Below, piece by piece: positions 32,751-42,580 of a stretch of DNA of 64,000 bases. The notes under the pieces are model-generated. The model had not been told where the DNA came from. It saw only the letters and a program-made list of their open reading frames with translations, and made no database searches. The DNA is from Acinetobacter equi (lineage in GTDB: Bacteria; Pseudomonadota; Gammaproteobacteria; Pseudomonadales; Moraxellaceae), in contig NZ_CP012808.1 of assembly GCF_001307195.1 (NCBI RefSeq), positions 1,426,001 to 1,490,000 of the forward strand, in the 5' to 3' direction. Made by a program: the position numbers and the translations under genes. Positions within the stretch are counted from its first letter, which is position 1, and the number at the start of each line of letters is the position of its first letter.

Positions 32751-33164
32751 GTGAAAATTGAAGCAGGAGATTGGGTAAATTTAAAACTGCATGCCAAAAA
32801 AATTCGTGAATTGGTTTTTATTCAAGAACAAGATATTCCTGAAAATGAAGAATGGGATGATTTAGATCCTGTTAGTCTACATTTTATCGTTTGGGATGAT
32901 ACTACTGCGGTCGCAACGGCTCGATTATTACCAAATAATAGTATTGGTCGAGTGGCTGTATTAAAAAGCCATCGTGGTTTAGGCATTGGTTTTAAATTAA
33001 TGCAAGAAATTATTTTAGTGGCACGCCAAGAGCAGCGAAAATTTTTAGAACTTTCCGCACAAGTTCATGCAATTTCTTTTTATGAAAAATTAGGTTTTCA
33101 ATGTGAAGGGCATGAATATTTAGATTGTGGGATTCCACATATCACCATGAAAATGGAGATGTAA
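32751..33164 (+). CDS. GNAT family N-acetyltransferase (ElaA-like)
   Basis: 137 residues from a GTG start. ElaA-type landmarks: REL-VFIQEQDIPENEEWDDLDP near the N-terminus, VATARLLP, the acetyl-CoA loop VLKSHRGLGIGFKLMQE and the C-terminal ISFYEKLGFQCEG. Small-molecule acetyltransferase; acceptor unknown. Starts 13 bp after the methyltransferase gene. Confidence 0.88.
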   Translation: MKIEAGDWVNLKLHAKKIRELVFIQEQDIPENEEWDDLDPVSLHFIVWDDTTAVATARLLPNNSIGRVAVLKSHRGLGIGFKLMQEIILVARQEQRKFLELSAQVHAISFYEKLGFQCEGHEYLDCGIPHITMKMEM

Positions 33165-33197
33165 TAAAAAAGCGAGATATTAAATCTCGCTTTTTTT
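33165..33197 (+). terminator. Terminator between convergent genes
   Basis: AAAAAAGCGAGAT/ATCTCGCTTTTTT stem with T-runs on both strands; shared by the GNAT gene and the repeat-protein gene. Confidence 0.9.
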
Positions 33198-33200
33198 ATT

Positions 33201-33497
33201 TTAGCGCTGTTGTTGTGGTATTGGATGGTCTTTACCATTCGCATCTTTAGGTGGCATCGGATGGTCTTTACCATTCGCATCTTTAGGCGGCATCGGACGG
33301 TCTTTATCATTCGCTTTGTTAGATGACTTAGATTTTTGTTGATTTTTCATCTCTTTAGATGATTTATCTTTATGAGGTTTAGAGCTACTGGTCTTTTCTT
33401 TTTGATGATTTGTATCGGGCGTTTTATTCGCCATAACTGACGTTGTTAAAGCAATAGATGAAATACCTAAAATTAAACCAGATAATATTTTTTTCAT
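33201..33497 (-). CDS. Small exported Lys/Pro-rich repeat protein
   Basis: About 98 residues. A signal peptide (MKKILSGLILGISSIALTTS, cleavage after VMA) precedes a mature part of about 75 residues made only of Lys, Ser, Asp, Asn, Pro and a few others. The C-terminal half contains tandem copies of PMPPKDANGKDH. It should be exported and disordered. A first ATG lies 6 bp upstream at 33503, but the second has GAG at proper spacing. Function unknown; disordered, charged exported proteins are common in this genus. Confidence 0.7.
   Translation of the reverse strand: MKKILSGLILGISSIALTTSVMANKTPDTNHQKEKTSSSKPHKDKSSKEMKNQQKSKSSNKANDKDRPMPPKDANGKDHPMPPKDANGKDHPIPQQQR
33223..33314. repeat. Tandem 36-bp repeat inside the Lys/Pro-rich protein gene
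   Basis: Two almost identical 36-bp units (33223-33258 and 33259-33294) and a diverged partial third. Each encodes 12 residues, so copy-number change would keep the frame. Confidence 0.85.
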
Positions 33498-33649
33498 ATT
33501 CATTTCTCAAATGGAGAGTAATTTTGTTAAACTGATCATAGTTTTTTTGTGTGGAGAAAAAATGTAGTTTTTGGCATTTATTTTTCTTTGCTTAAAAAAT
33601 AACAAACATTAAAGTAATAAGACACTAAAAATTAAATGTATATAAAATT

Positions 33650-34537
33650 ATGAGACATATTAGCAGCTTGCAGAATTCTTGGTCAGAATTTAAAAAATTG
33701 GCAATCAGTCAGTATCAGGATTATTTGAATCAAGTACCACCTTTACCGCCATTAAATATTAAAATTTCAGAAATGTCATTTGAAGAAAAACAGTATTTTG
33801 AATTTTGGCGATTAAAAATTAATAATAATTTTTTATATATTCAATTAGAGGATGAATTAGAAAACATGTATGACCTCATGTTTATAGATGATGAATTGTC
33901 TTTTGAATATTTTGAAAATTTTACAATAAAACAAATTAAAGTTAGAGATGATGATTTTCCATATAGGTTATTGCATGAGCTTTCAGAAAAAATAGAAGAT
34001 GATTTTAACGAAACTGATGAGTATCAAGATCATCCTATTTTTAATGATATTAAAGTTCCATTTTTGACACCTTTAAAAATTATATTATTCATATGTATTT
34101 TATTAATACTTGTTTTAATTTTATTTTCGACAAATTTTTTTATAATATCAATAATATTGGGATTAATGGTAATTGTATTTTATGCTGTATTTGGTGACTT
34201 TAATCCTAAAAAAACAGCAAGATTAAATAAGTTAATAGAATATAAGCAAGCATATATTTATAGTATTACAATTGAATTTAGACAAATGCTTAAATTAAAA
34301 TTTGGTTTAGATGATTTCGATTTTAAAGAGTTTAAAGATTCAAATATTCAAGAAGGTGAAAATTTTTTTATGAACAACGATTTTATTAATGAGAACAATA
34401 AAAAAATAAGAATTGCATATTTTATGCTATTTTCTATTCAACATGAGCTTGCACTAAATAAACCAGATCAAGCATCAATTGATTTAGATTTATCACGCGA
34501 AGATTATTTAAAGTATAAAGAAAAAGGCCTGTTATAA
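33650..34537 (+). CDS. Hypothetical membrane protein
   Basis: 295 residues. The first 140 are acidic and hydrophilic (many Asp, Glu, Phe), followed by two adjacent hydrophobic helices (about 145-190, LKIILFICILLILVLIL then a second), then a charged C-terminal part of about 100 residues. Both soluble parts should lie on the same side of the membrane. The gene is more AT-rich than its neighbours. I recognise no domain, and no neighbour hints at a role. Confidence 0.65.
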   Translation: MRHISSLQNSWSEFKKLAISQYQDYLNQVPPLPPLNIKISEMSFEEKQYFEFWRLKINNNFLYIQLEDELENMYDLMFIDDELSFEYFENFTIKQIKVRDDDFPYRLLHELSEKIEDDFNETDEYQDHPIFNDIKVPFLTPLKIILFICILLILVLILFSTNFFIISIILGLMVIVFYAVFGDFNPKKTARLNKLIEYKQAYIYSITIEFRQMLKLKFGLDDFDFKEFKDSNIQEGENFFMNNDFINENNKKIRIAYFMLFSIQHELALNKPDQASIDLDLSREDYLKYKEKGLL

Positions 34538-34601
34538 CACTAATCATATTTTGAATAATAAGAGATTAGTCTATTTATTTAAGCCAATATTGGAATATAC
34601 T

Positions 34602-34674
34602 TTTTGGGGAAAAGAGATCTTTCATAAGAATTTATTCTATTTAAAAGAGTAGATCACTTATGAAAGAACCCAAA
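34602..34674. repeat. Long imperfect inverted repeat at the end of the regulator gene
   Basis: TTTTGGG...TCTTTCATAAG on the left and CTTATGAAAGA.CCCAAAA on the right are complementary, with a perfect 10-bp inner part (34619-34628/34657-34666) and a bulge of about nine bases. It lies just past the 3' end of the FadR-type gene on the minus strand and may be its terminator, though there is no classical T-run. Confidence 0.55.
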
Positions 34675-34695
34675 ATAATGAACATAATTCTAAAA

Positions 34696-35421
34696 TTATA
34701 TTTTTCTTGAAAAAATATTGATGACATTTTGAATATGCTTTTTCATGGCATTTTTAGCTGCAATGGCATCTTGATTTTGAATTGCAAATAAAATTTCTTG
34801 ATGTTCAAATTGTGATCTTAAAGGCATATCTTCTGGGGTATACAATGTACGCATTCGGCTAAAAATGTCTGTGTAATGTTGACCCAATAAATATTTTAGA
34901 AAAAATCCATAAGCATTATTCTGACTTGCTTCGGCAATTCGAATATGAAATAAGCGATCGCCAATATGATCTGATGATTGATCTAAGTTGTCATTCACAT
35001 TCATTAAAAATGCTTCTTTAATTTGTTCCAATTGTGCTGTAGTACGATTTTTTGCAGCTAATTCGGCAAGATACGGCTCAATATGTAAACGTGCTTCTAA
35101 AACTTCAAATGGCGTAATGAAATCTTCTTCTTTTAAATGAGGTAATAAAAGAGGATGAATATTCTGATCTAAATTATTTTGAGGTTGTGGCAAAAGATCA
35201 TCTGGAGTTTTAAGGACATAAACACCACTTCCAAGTCTTACTTCTACAATACCAAAAATTTCTAAAGCAATAATTGCTTCACGGATAGATGTACGACTTA
35301 CCCCTAATTGTTGAGCTAAATCTCGTTCAGGTGGCAACTTTGCACCCACAAGATAAATTCCATTTTTTATATCTTCTTGAATTTTATTCACAATATTTTG
35401 GTAAAGACGATTTTGCTTCAT
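34696..35421 (-). CDS. FadR-subfamily GntR transcriptional regulator of the L-fuconate cluster
   Basis: 241 residues: an N-terminal winged helix (LPPERDLAQQLGVSRTSIREA, then LEIFGIVEVRLGSGVYVL) and a C-terminal FCD ligand domain whose helices carry the metal-binding histidines in LFHIRIAEAS, EHQEILFAI and MKKHIQNV. It is divergent from the fuconate genes. Three operator-like palindromes of TTGGTC..GCCAA type lie in the 126-bp gap between them, so it very likely represses both directions and is released by a fuconate intermediate. The effector is inferred from context. Confidence 0.92.
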   Translation of the reverse strand: MKQNRLYQNIVNKIQEDIKNGIYLVGAKLPPERDLAQQLGVSRTSIREAIIALEIFGIVEVRLGSGVYVLKTPDDLLPQPQNNLDQNIHPLLLPHLKEEDFITPFEVLEARLHIEPYLAELAAKNRTTAQLEQIKEAFLMNVNDNLDQSSDHIGDRLFHIRIAEASQNNAYGFFLKYLLGQHYTDIFSRMRTLYTPEDMPLRSQFEHQEILFAIQNQDAIAAKNAMKKHIQNVINIFSRKI

Positions 35422-35442
35422 AAAACTAACTTTTTAAAATAT

Positions 35443-35505
35443 TTGGTCTTGCCAAAAAAATAAAAATAACATAAATTGGCTAGACCAGTTGTTTGGTCTA
35501 GCCAA
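35443..35505. promoter_or_regulatory. Three operator palindromes and -10 box of the L-fuconate operon
   Basis: A 13-bp near-palindrome occurs three times: TTGGTCTTGCCAA (35443-35455), TTGGCTAGACCAG (35476-35488) and TTGGTCTAGCCAA (35493-35505). The last two are inverted copies of each other and together form a perfect 12-bp inverted repeat. A TATAAT box follows at 35523-35528, so the third site covers its -35 region. The first lies close to the regulator gene's own start. The pattern fits FadR-type regulators. Confidence 0.75.
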
Positions 35506-35547
35506 TTTGGCTTTGATTTAATTATAATGTAAAACAAGGAAAGAAGT

Positions 35548-36300
35548 ATGAGATTACGAAATAAAACTTGTGTAATCACTGCCGCAGCTCAGGGAATTGG
35601 TCGGGCCACTGCTTTAGCATTTGCTAAAGAGGGTGCAAAAGTGATTGCGACAGATATTAATCTTGATTTACTTAACGAATTACAAAGCGAAGAAGAAAAT
35701 ATTGTCATTGAATATTTAGATGTAACAGACTCAAAGCAAATACAAGTTTTTGCAGAAAAATATAAAACGGTTGATGTGTTATTTAACTGTGCAGGCTGGG
35801 TTCCTGCTGGAACAATTTTAGAGTGTGATGAAAATCAATGGAAAAGAGCATTCCAAATTAATGTTGACTCAATGTATGACATGATTCGAGCTTTTTTACC
35901 GTCAATGTTAGAGCATAAAAAAGGCTCAATTATTAATATGTCTTCGGCTGCATCAAGTATAAAAGGTGTACCAAATCGTTTTTCTTATAGTGTGACAAAA
36001 GCTGCTGTATTGGGTATGACTAAAGCAATTGCGGCTGATTATATTACTCAAGGTATTCGTTGTAATGCGATTTGCCCAGGAACAGTTGAGTCACCGTCGT
36101 TACATCAACGCATTGAAGCTCAGGCAAAAGAACAAAATAAAACAGTAGATGAGGTTTATCAGCAATTTGTTGCACGTCAACCCATGGGGCGTGTAGGTAA
36201 AGCTGAAGAAATTGCAGCTTTAGCTTTATATCTTGCAAGTGATGAATCGGCATTTACGACAGGTACGATCAATATGATTGATGGTGGTTGGTCAAATTAA
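35548..36300 (+). CDS. 2-keto-3-deoxy-L-fuconate dehydrogenase (SDR family)
   Basis: 250-residue short-chain dehydrogenase: nucleotide loop TAAAQGIGRATA, NCAGW, catalytic Ser in NMSSAASS, YSVTK catalytic Tyr/Lys and the late PGTVESPS loop. DATDIN-type Asp after strand 2 (ATDIN) suggests NAD+ preference. In the oxidative fucose pathway known from Xanthomonas this enzyme oxidises 2-keto-3-deoxy-L-fuconate to the 2,4-diketo acid. The function is inferred from the neighbours: a dehydratase and a hydrolase of the same pathway. First gene of the operon. Confidence 0.82.
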   Translation: MRLRNKTCVITAAAQGIGRATALAFAKEGAKVIATDINLDLLNELQSEEENIVIEYLDVTDSKQIQVFAEKYKTVDVLFNCAGWVPAGTILECDENQWKRAFQINVDSMYDMIRAFLPSMLEHKKGSIINMSSAASSIKGVPNRFSYSVTKAAVLGMTKAIAADYITQGIRCNAICPGTVESPSLHQRIEAQAKEQNKTVDEVYQQFVARQPMGRVGKAEEIAALALYLASDESAFTTGTINMIDGGWSN

Positions 36301-36327
36301 TGAAAACAATGAATTAAGGATAGAATA

Positions 36328-37170
36328 ATGAAATTATTACGCTTTGGTCAAAAAGGGCAGGAAAAACCAGGTATTTTAGATCAAGATGGAAAAATACGTG
36401 ATTTATCATCTATTGTTTCAGATATTAATGGTGAAACGCTCGCTCATCATTTAGAAAAAATTCGCCAAATAGATCTTCAACAATTACCTATTGTTTTTGA
36501 TCAAGTACGTTTAGGTGCTTGTGTTGGAAATATTGGTAAATTTATTTGTATTGGATTGAATTATTCTGACCATGCTGCTGAAACAGGTGTGGAAGTTCCC
36601 GCAGAGCCAGTTGTTTTTAATAAATGGACCAGTGCAGTGGTTGGACCAAATGATGATGTGGAAATTCCTAAAAATTCTCAAAAAACAGATTGGGAAGTTG
36701 AGTTAGGTGTTGTCATTGGTAAAGATGGTCGCTATATCAGTAAAGACGATGCGATGGATTATGTTGCTGGTTATTGCGTCATTAATGATATTTCTGAACG
36801 TGCTTTCCAATTAGAAGGAACAGGAACTTGGGATAAAGGCAAGGGGTGTGACACTTTTGGTCCAATAGGACCTTGGTTAGTGACGAAAGATGAAATTGAA
36901 AATCCGCACCAATTACATATTTGGTTAGAGGTTGATGGACATCGTTATCAAGATGGTAATACCAATACGATGATTTTTGATATCCCAACCATTGTGAGCT
37001 ATTTAAGTCAGCATATGAGTTTACAAGCAGGTGATGTGATTTCAACAGGGACACCACCAGGAGTCGGTTTAGGACAAAAGCCACCTGTATATTTAAAAGC
37101 TGGGCAAACCATGCGTTTAGGTATTGAAGGATTGAGTGAGCAACAGCAAAAAGTGATTAATGCTCAATAA
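36328..37170 (+). CDS. 2,4-diketo-3-deoxy-L-fuconate hydrolase (fumarylacetoacetase family)
   Basis: 280 residues. The FAH fold shows as GKFICIGLNYSDHAAETG, WEVELGVVIGKDG, GYCVINDISERAFQ (metal ligands Glu/Asp), GKGCDTFGPIGPWLV and STGTPPGVGLG. FAH-family hydrolases of this subgroup cut the 2,4-diketo acid into L-lactate and pyruvate, the last step of the oxidative fucose pathway. Subfamily assignment comes from the gene context. Starts 27 bp after the dehydrogenase stop. Confidence 0.85.
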   Translation: MKLLRFGQKGQEKPGILDQDGKIRDLSSIVSDINGETLAHHLEKIRQIDLQQLPIVFDQVRLGACVGNIGKFICIGLNYSDHAAETGVEVPAEPVVFNKWTSAVVGPNDDVEIPKNSQKTDWEVELGVVIGKDGRYISKDDAMDYVAGYCVINDISERAFQLEGTGTWDKGKGCDTFGPIGPWLVTKDEIENPHQLHIWLEVDGHRYQDGNTNTMIFDIPTIVSYLSQHMSLQAGDVISTGTPPGVGLGQKPPVYLKAGQTMRLGIEGLSEQQQKVINAQ

Positions 37171-37277
37171 GCAATAAAATAGCTTAAATCTCTATTTTTT
37201 TAAGGCATGAAACTCTCGTGCTTAGGGAGCTTTTGTCCTTGAAAAACGAAGAACTATAAAACAAGGAATGAGTGAAA

Positions 37278-38558
37278 ATGCTTAAAATTACAGATTTAGA
37301 AGTATTAGATATTCGGTTTCCAACATCGCAGCAATTAGATGGTTCAGATGCAATGAATCCTGATCCAGATTATTCAGCTGCATATGTAATTTTAAAAACA
37401 GAAAATGAAGAATTAGCTGGACATGGTTTAACTTTTACCATTGGACGTGGTAATGAAATTTGCTGTGCTGCAATTGAAGCCATGCGTCATTTAGTTATCG
37501 GTTTAGATATTGAAGAAATTAAAAAAGACCCTGCACAAATGTGGCGTCATTTAACTTCTGATAGTCAGCTCCGTTGGATTGGACCAGATAAAGGTGCAAT
37601 GCACTTAGCAACAGGCGCAGTTGTCAATGCAATTTGGGATTTATGGGCAAAGAGTGAAGCTAAGCCTGTTTGGAAACTCGTTGCTGATATGACAGCAGAA
37701 CAATTGGTTGCATGTATTGATTTTAGATATCTAACCGATTGTATTACACCTGAAGAAGCTTTGGCATTATTGAAAAAGAATGAGGCAGGTAAAAAACTTC
37801 GTGAACAAACATTACTTCAAGAAGGTTATCCTTGTTATACAACGTCTGCTGGTTGGCTAGGGTATAGTGATGAAAAATTAGCACGCTTATGTCAAGAAGC
37901 AGTAGATGAAGGCTTTAATTATATTAAGTTAAAAGTTGGGCGTGATGTTGAAGAAGATAAACGCCGCGTCAAAATTGCTCGTGAAATTATTGGATCAAAT
38001 CGTCAGTTAATGATTGATGCCAATCAAATTTGGGAGCGTGATCAAGCAATTGATTGGGTCAAAGAATTAGCTTTTGCAAAACCATGGTTTATTGAAGAAC
38101 CAACATCTCCAGATGATATTGAAGCCCATCGTGCAATTCGTATGGCAATTCAACCTATCCAAGTTGCGACAGGTGAAATGTGTCAAAACCGTATTATGTT
38201 CAAGCAATTTATTATGCGAGAAGCCATTGATATTGTACAAATTGATGCATGTCGTATGGGCGGAATCAACGAAGTTCTTTCTGTTTTACTCATGGCGGCA
38301 AAATATAAGCTCAAAGTCTGCCCACATGCTGGTGGTGTAGGATTATGTGAATATGTTCAGCATTTGTCTATGATTGATTATTTATGGTTCTCTGCATCAA
38401 AAGAAGATAGAGTGACCGAATATGTAGATCATTTACATGAACATTTTATTGAACCATGTGTTATTCAAAATGCAGCATATATGCCACCAAAATTACCTGG
38501 TTTTTCAATAGAAATGAAAGAATCTTCAATTCAAGAATATTTATTTCGTGAAAAATAA
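37278..38558 (+). CDS. L-fuconate dehydratase
   Basis: 426 residues of the enolase superfamily, mandelate racemase subgroup. The catalytic set matches the Xanthomonas campestris enzyme almost number for number: KLK (Lys217, Lys219), Asp247 in MIDANQ, Glu273 in IEEP, Glu300 in TGEM and His350 in CPHAGG. DGSDAMNPDPDYSAAYV at the N-terminus is characteristic of fuconate dehydratases. It yields 2-keto-3-deoxy-L-fuconate. A GTG at 37272 is a possible earlier start. A small GCATGA/TCGTGC hairpin (37205-37221) lies in the 107-bp gap before it. Confidence 0.93.
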   Translation: MLKITDLEVLDIRFPTSQQLDGSDAMNPDPDYSAAYVILKTENEELAGHGLTFTIGRGNEICCAAIEAMRHLVIGLDIEEIKKDPAQMWRHLTSDSQLRWIGPDKGAMHLATGAVVNAIWDLWAKSEAKPVWKLVADMTAEQLVACIDFRYLTDCITPEEALALLKKNEAGKKLREQTLLQEGYPCYTTSAGWLGYSDEKLARLCQEAVDEGFNYIKLKVGRDVEEDKRRVKIAREIIGSNRQLMIDANQIWERDQAIDWVKELAFAKPWFIEEPTSPDDIEAHRAIRMAIQPIQVATGEMCQNRIMFKQFIMREAIDIVQIDACRMGGINEVLSVLLMAAKYKLKVCPHAGGVGLCEYVQHLSMIDYLWFSASKEDRVTEYVDHLHEHFIEPCVIQNAAYMPPKLPGFSIEMKESSIQEYLFREK

Positions 38559-38599
38559 AAAATGATGTATCTAATCTAATGTGATGATGCTTGTGATAG

Positions 38600-38629
38600 A
38601 TCAATCTTCTTTATAGAGGGGAGATTGAT
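38600..38629 (+). terminator. Intercistronic hairpin after the dehydratase gene
   Basis: ATCAATCTTCT pairs with GGGGAGATTGAT over about 11 bp with G-U pairs only on the plus strand. It lacks a T-run, so it may be an RNA-stability hairpin rather than a full terminator between dehydratase and transporter genes. Confidence 0.45.
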
Positions 38630-38682
38630 TTAAAACAAAAGTTTCATCAGCTTAAAATAGTTCATATCAAAGGATGATTGAT

Positions 38683-40035
38683 ATGCAAAATACTCAGGAA
38701 ATGATGTCTTCAGGGCATACAGAATTAACTCAAATTATTCGTAAAATTAAGATTCGTATATTGCCATTGATTGTTTTAATGTTTGCTTTGGCAATGTTAG
38801 ATCGTTCAAATATTGGTTTTGTAAAACACTATATTGAAGTTGATGTTGGAATCAGTGCCACGGCATATGCTTTGGGCGCTGGAATATTCTTTATTGGATA
38901 TGCCTTATTTGAAATCCCAAGTAATATGATTTTGCATAGAGTTGGTGCTAAAGTTTGGCTGAGCCGAATCATGATTACATGGGGGCTTGTTTCCATTGCA
39001 ATGATCTTTGTTCGGGACTCGACAAGTTTCTATATTCTTAGATTTTTATTAGGTGCAGCAGAAGCAGGGTTTTCACCAGGTGTTATTTTATTTTTAACAT
39101 ATTGGTTTCCAAAAGCATTTAGAGGGCAAGCATATGGTTGGTATTACTTAGGTGTACCAATTGCTTTAATGCTTGGAGGACCATTTTCTGGATGGTTATT
39201 AGAATCAAATTACACATTTGGTTTTAAAAATTGGCAATGGATGTTCATTGTCCAAGGTGTATTGACAGTGATCGTTGGGCTTATTGCATTTTTTATGTTG
39301 GTGAGTCAGCCAAGTGATGCAAAATGGTTGAGTACAAGAGAAAAGCAAATGTTAAAGCAAGCATTTGCACAAGATATGCCTGAGACACAACGTGTTGATA
39401 GTAATAAACCACAAAAAGTATTTTCTGATTGGATGGTTTGGCGGTTTGTTTTTATTTATTTTGCCATTCAATTAAGTGTGTATGGCGTACTTTTTTTCTT
39501 ACCAACAAAACTTGCAGAATTATTACATACACAAGTTGGAATAGAGGTTGGATTTTATAGTGCTATTCCATGGGTATTTACTTTATTTTTACTTCCATTA
39601 ATTACGAGAATTGCAGATAAAAAGCAAAACTGGAATTTTATGGCAATTATTATGTTGTCATGTGCAGTCATTGGAATTGGTTTATCGACTCAAATGACTC
39701 ATATTTTTCCATTTATTTTTACTATTAGTTTAGCTGTTGTTGGTTTTATTGTCGTTCAGCCCTTATTTTGGAATTTACCAACACAATATTTGACAGGACG
39801 TGCAGCCGCAATTGGTACAGCTTTAATTGGTTCAATGGGAAATTTAGGTGGATTTGTTGCACCAAATTTAAAAAATTGGATGGATCGAGTTTGGCAAAAC
39901 GATATGGCAGGATTGGTAACACTTGCTGTGGTTGGTTTTATTGGTGTTATTTTATTGGTGATTTTAAATCGTAAACGTAAAGATGAAAGTAAAATGACAG
40001 TGATAAATAGAGTTGCTTCATCAGTTAAGCATTAG
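38683..40035 (+). CDS. MFS transporter, anion:cation symporter (ACS) family, probable L-fuconate importer
   Basis: About 450 residues, 12 predicted helices. MLDRSNIGFVKHYI near the first helix and GYALFEIPSNMILHRVGAK with RFLLGAAEAGFSPGVILFLTYWF mark the ACS family, which imports organic anions such as glucarate, galactonate and fuconate. The ATG at 38683 has AAGGA eight bases upstream; a second ATG lies 9 bp earlier. As the last gene of the cluster it is the likely importer of the pathway's acid substrate. Confidence 0.88.
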   Translation: MQNTQEMMSSGHTELTQIIRKIKIRILPLIVLMFALAMLDRSNIGFVKHYIEVDVGISATAYALGAGIFFIGYALFEIPSNMILHRVGAKVWLSRIMITWGLVSIAMIFVRDSTSFYILRFLLGAAEAGFSPGVILFLTYWFPKAFRGQAYGWYYLGVPIALMLGGPFSGWLLESNYTFGFKNWQWMFIVQGVLTVIVGLIAFFMLVSQPSDAKWLSTREKQMLKQAFAQDMPETQRVDSNKPQKVFSDWMVWRFVFIYFAIQLSVYGVLFFLPTKLAELLHTQVGIEVGFYSAIPWVFTLFLLPLITRIADKKQNWNFMAIIMLSCAVIGIGLSTQMTHIFPFIFTISLAVVGFIVVQPLFWNLPTQYLTGRAAAIGTALIGSMGNLGGFVAPNLKNWMDRVWQNDMAGLVTLAVVGFIGVILLVILNRKRKDESKMTVINRVASSVKH

Positions 40036-40045
40036 TTTAGATGAT

Positions 40046-40118
40046 AAAGACTTCTTTCATAAATATAGATTATTCTGCAGTTTTTGAAGAGATAAGAATA
40101 TTTAAAAAAGAAGTCTTT
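40046..40118 (+). terminator. Inverted repeat after the transporter gene
   Basis: AAAGACTTCTTT (40046-40057) and its perfect reverse complement (40107-40118) enclose about 49 bases and are followed by TTTAAT. It closes the fuconate cluster on the right. Confidence 0.5.
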
Positions 40119-40148
40119 TAATGTTATTTAATAATAAATATAGCTTTA

Positions 40149-40748
40149 TTATTTAGCTGGTTTACCCCATTGGTTATCTTCATTTTTTGTTTCTGTGCAT
40201 AACCAAACAAGTAAAATAATACCGCCAACAATAGGGATCATTGAAATGAACATAGCCCAGCCAGATTTATTAATATCATGCAAGCGACGTGCTAAAACAG
40301 AATAACTCGGTATGATCATTGCGAGTATAAATAAAATAGTTATAATTGGATAAGACCATAATATTATTTCAATAATAAGTAATCCTAAAGAGATTAATGA
40401 ATAAACTAAAGTAAAAAGCCAATACTCTTTACGGCGAGCACGATCTTTAAAATTAGCATAGTTTTTTAAGCATTTTACGAACCAATTAAACATGTTGTAA
40501 TTATCTTCTTCATTATGTTGCTGCTTTTGAAGAGGAGTATTTGAAACATTAGTGAATACTGGTTGAGTAATAGCAGTAATTTTTGTGACTAAGCCATTTG
40601 CATCTAATTCAAAATTAACCGTTGTACCAATGGTGGGTTGAACTGTCTCAAACCAATCTGTAATTGAAAAAGTATACTGTAGTTGTTCTTCAGATAAAAT
40701 TTCACCAGTTTGATTTTGGGTAGAGTAATTTAAAATAGTACCTTTCAT
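40149..40748 (-). CDS. DUF805 membrane protein with a cold-shock-like N-terminus
   Basis: 199 residues. Positions 1-60 (MKGTILNYSTQNQTGEI, TVNFELDANGLVTKI) resemble a small OB/cold-shock-type domain, although the RNP aromatic residues are not obvious. A 30-residue linker leads to a DUF805 domain: ARRKEYWLFTLVYSLIS, four predicted helices and the RRLHDINKSGWAMFI motif. DUF805 proteins are inner-membrane proteins of unknown role. Single gene. Confidence 0.78.
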   Translation of the reverse strand: MKGTILNYSTQNQTGEILSEEQLQYTFSITDWFETVQPTIGTTVNFELDANGLVTKITAITQPVFTNVSNTPLQKQQHNEEDNYNMFNWFVKCLKNYANFKDRARRKEYWLFTLVYSLISLGLLIIEIILWSYPIITILFILAMIIPSYSVLARRLHDINKSGWAMFISMIPIVGGIILLVWLCTETKNEDNQWGKPAK

Positions 40749-40939
40749 AATAATCTCATTTATAGTTAGAGTATTCTTTTTTTATTTAAGTGCATATATT
40801 ATCACTTATTTTTGAGTTAAGAATAAGAAATATTTCAAAGATTATATAGAAATACTAAAAATAAAAAATATATTTCAAAAGTTAAATAATTTAAGAGTCA
40901 AAAAGAAGAAATACTTTCTAGAAACGATTTTGGATAATT

Positions 40940-40978
40940 AAAATCAGCCTTCAATCAATGGAAAGCTGATTTTTTATT
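40940..40978 (-). terminator. Terminator of thiD
   Basis: AAAATCAGC/GCTGATTTT stem with a 19-nt loop that pairs partly inside; A and T tracts on both sides. Confidence 0.7.
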
Positions 40979-41019
40979 ATAGATTTAATAAATATTACTT
41001 TAGCTTTAAGGTTACTTTA

Positions 41020-42527
<1,508 letters not shown>

Positions 42528-42567
42528 TTGTATTATCTGTATTTTTAGACAAGGATGTCTAATACAC

Positions 42568-42580
42568 AGTGAATTTCACT
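42568..42580. promoter_or_regulatory. Lrp-type palindrome overlapping the regulator's stop codon
   Basis: AGTGAATTTCACT, the same 13 bases as the core of the dadA operator at 43113-43125. It overlaps the TGA of the Lrp-type gene (42576-42578). Confidence 0.5.

Noticed and set aside
34696..40118. The fuconate region as a mobile genomic island
   Set aside because: No integrase, transposase, tRNA junction or direct repeat is visible, and base composition matches the surroundings. The flanking stem-loops alone are not enough.
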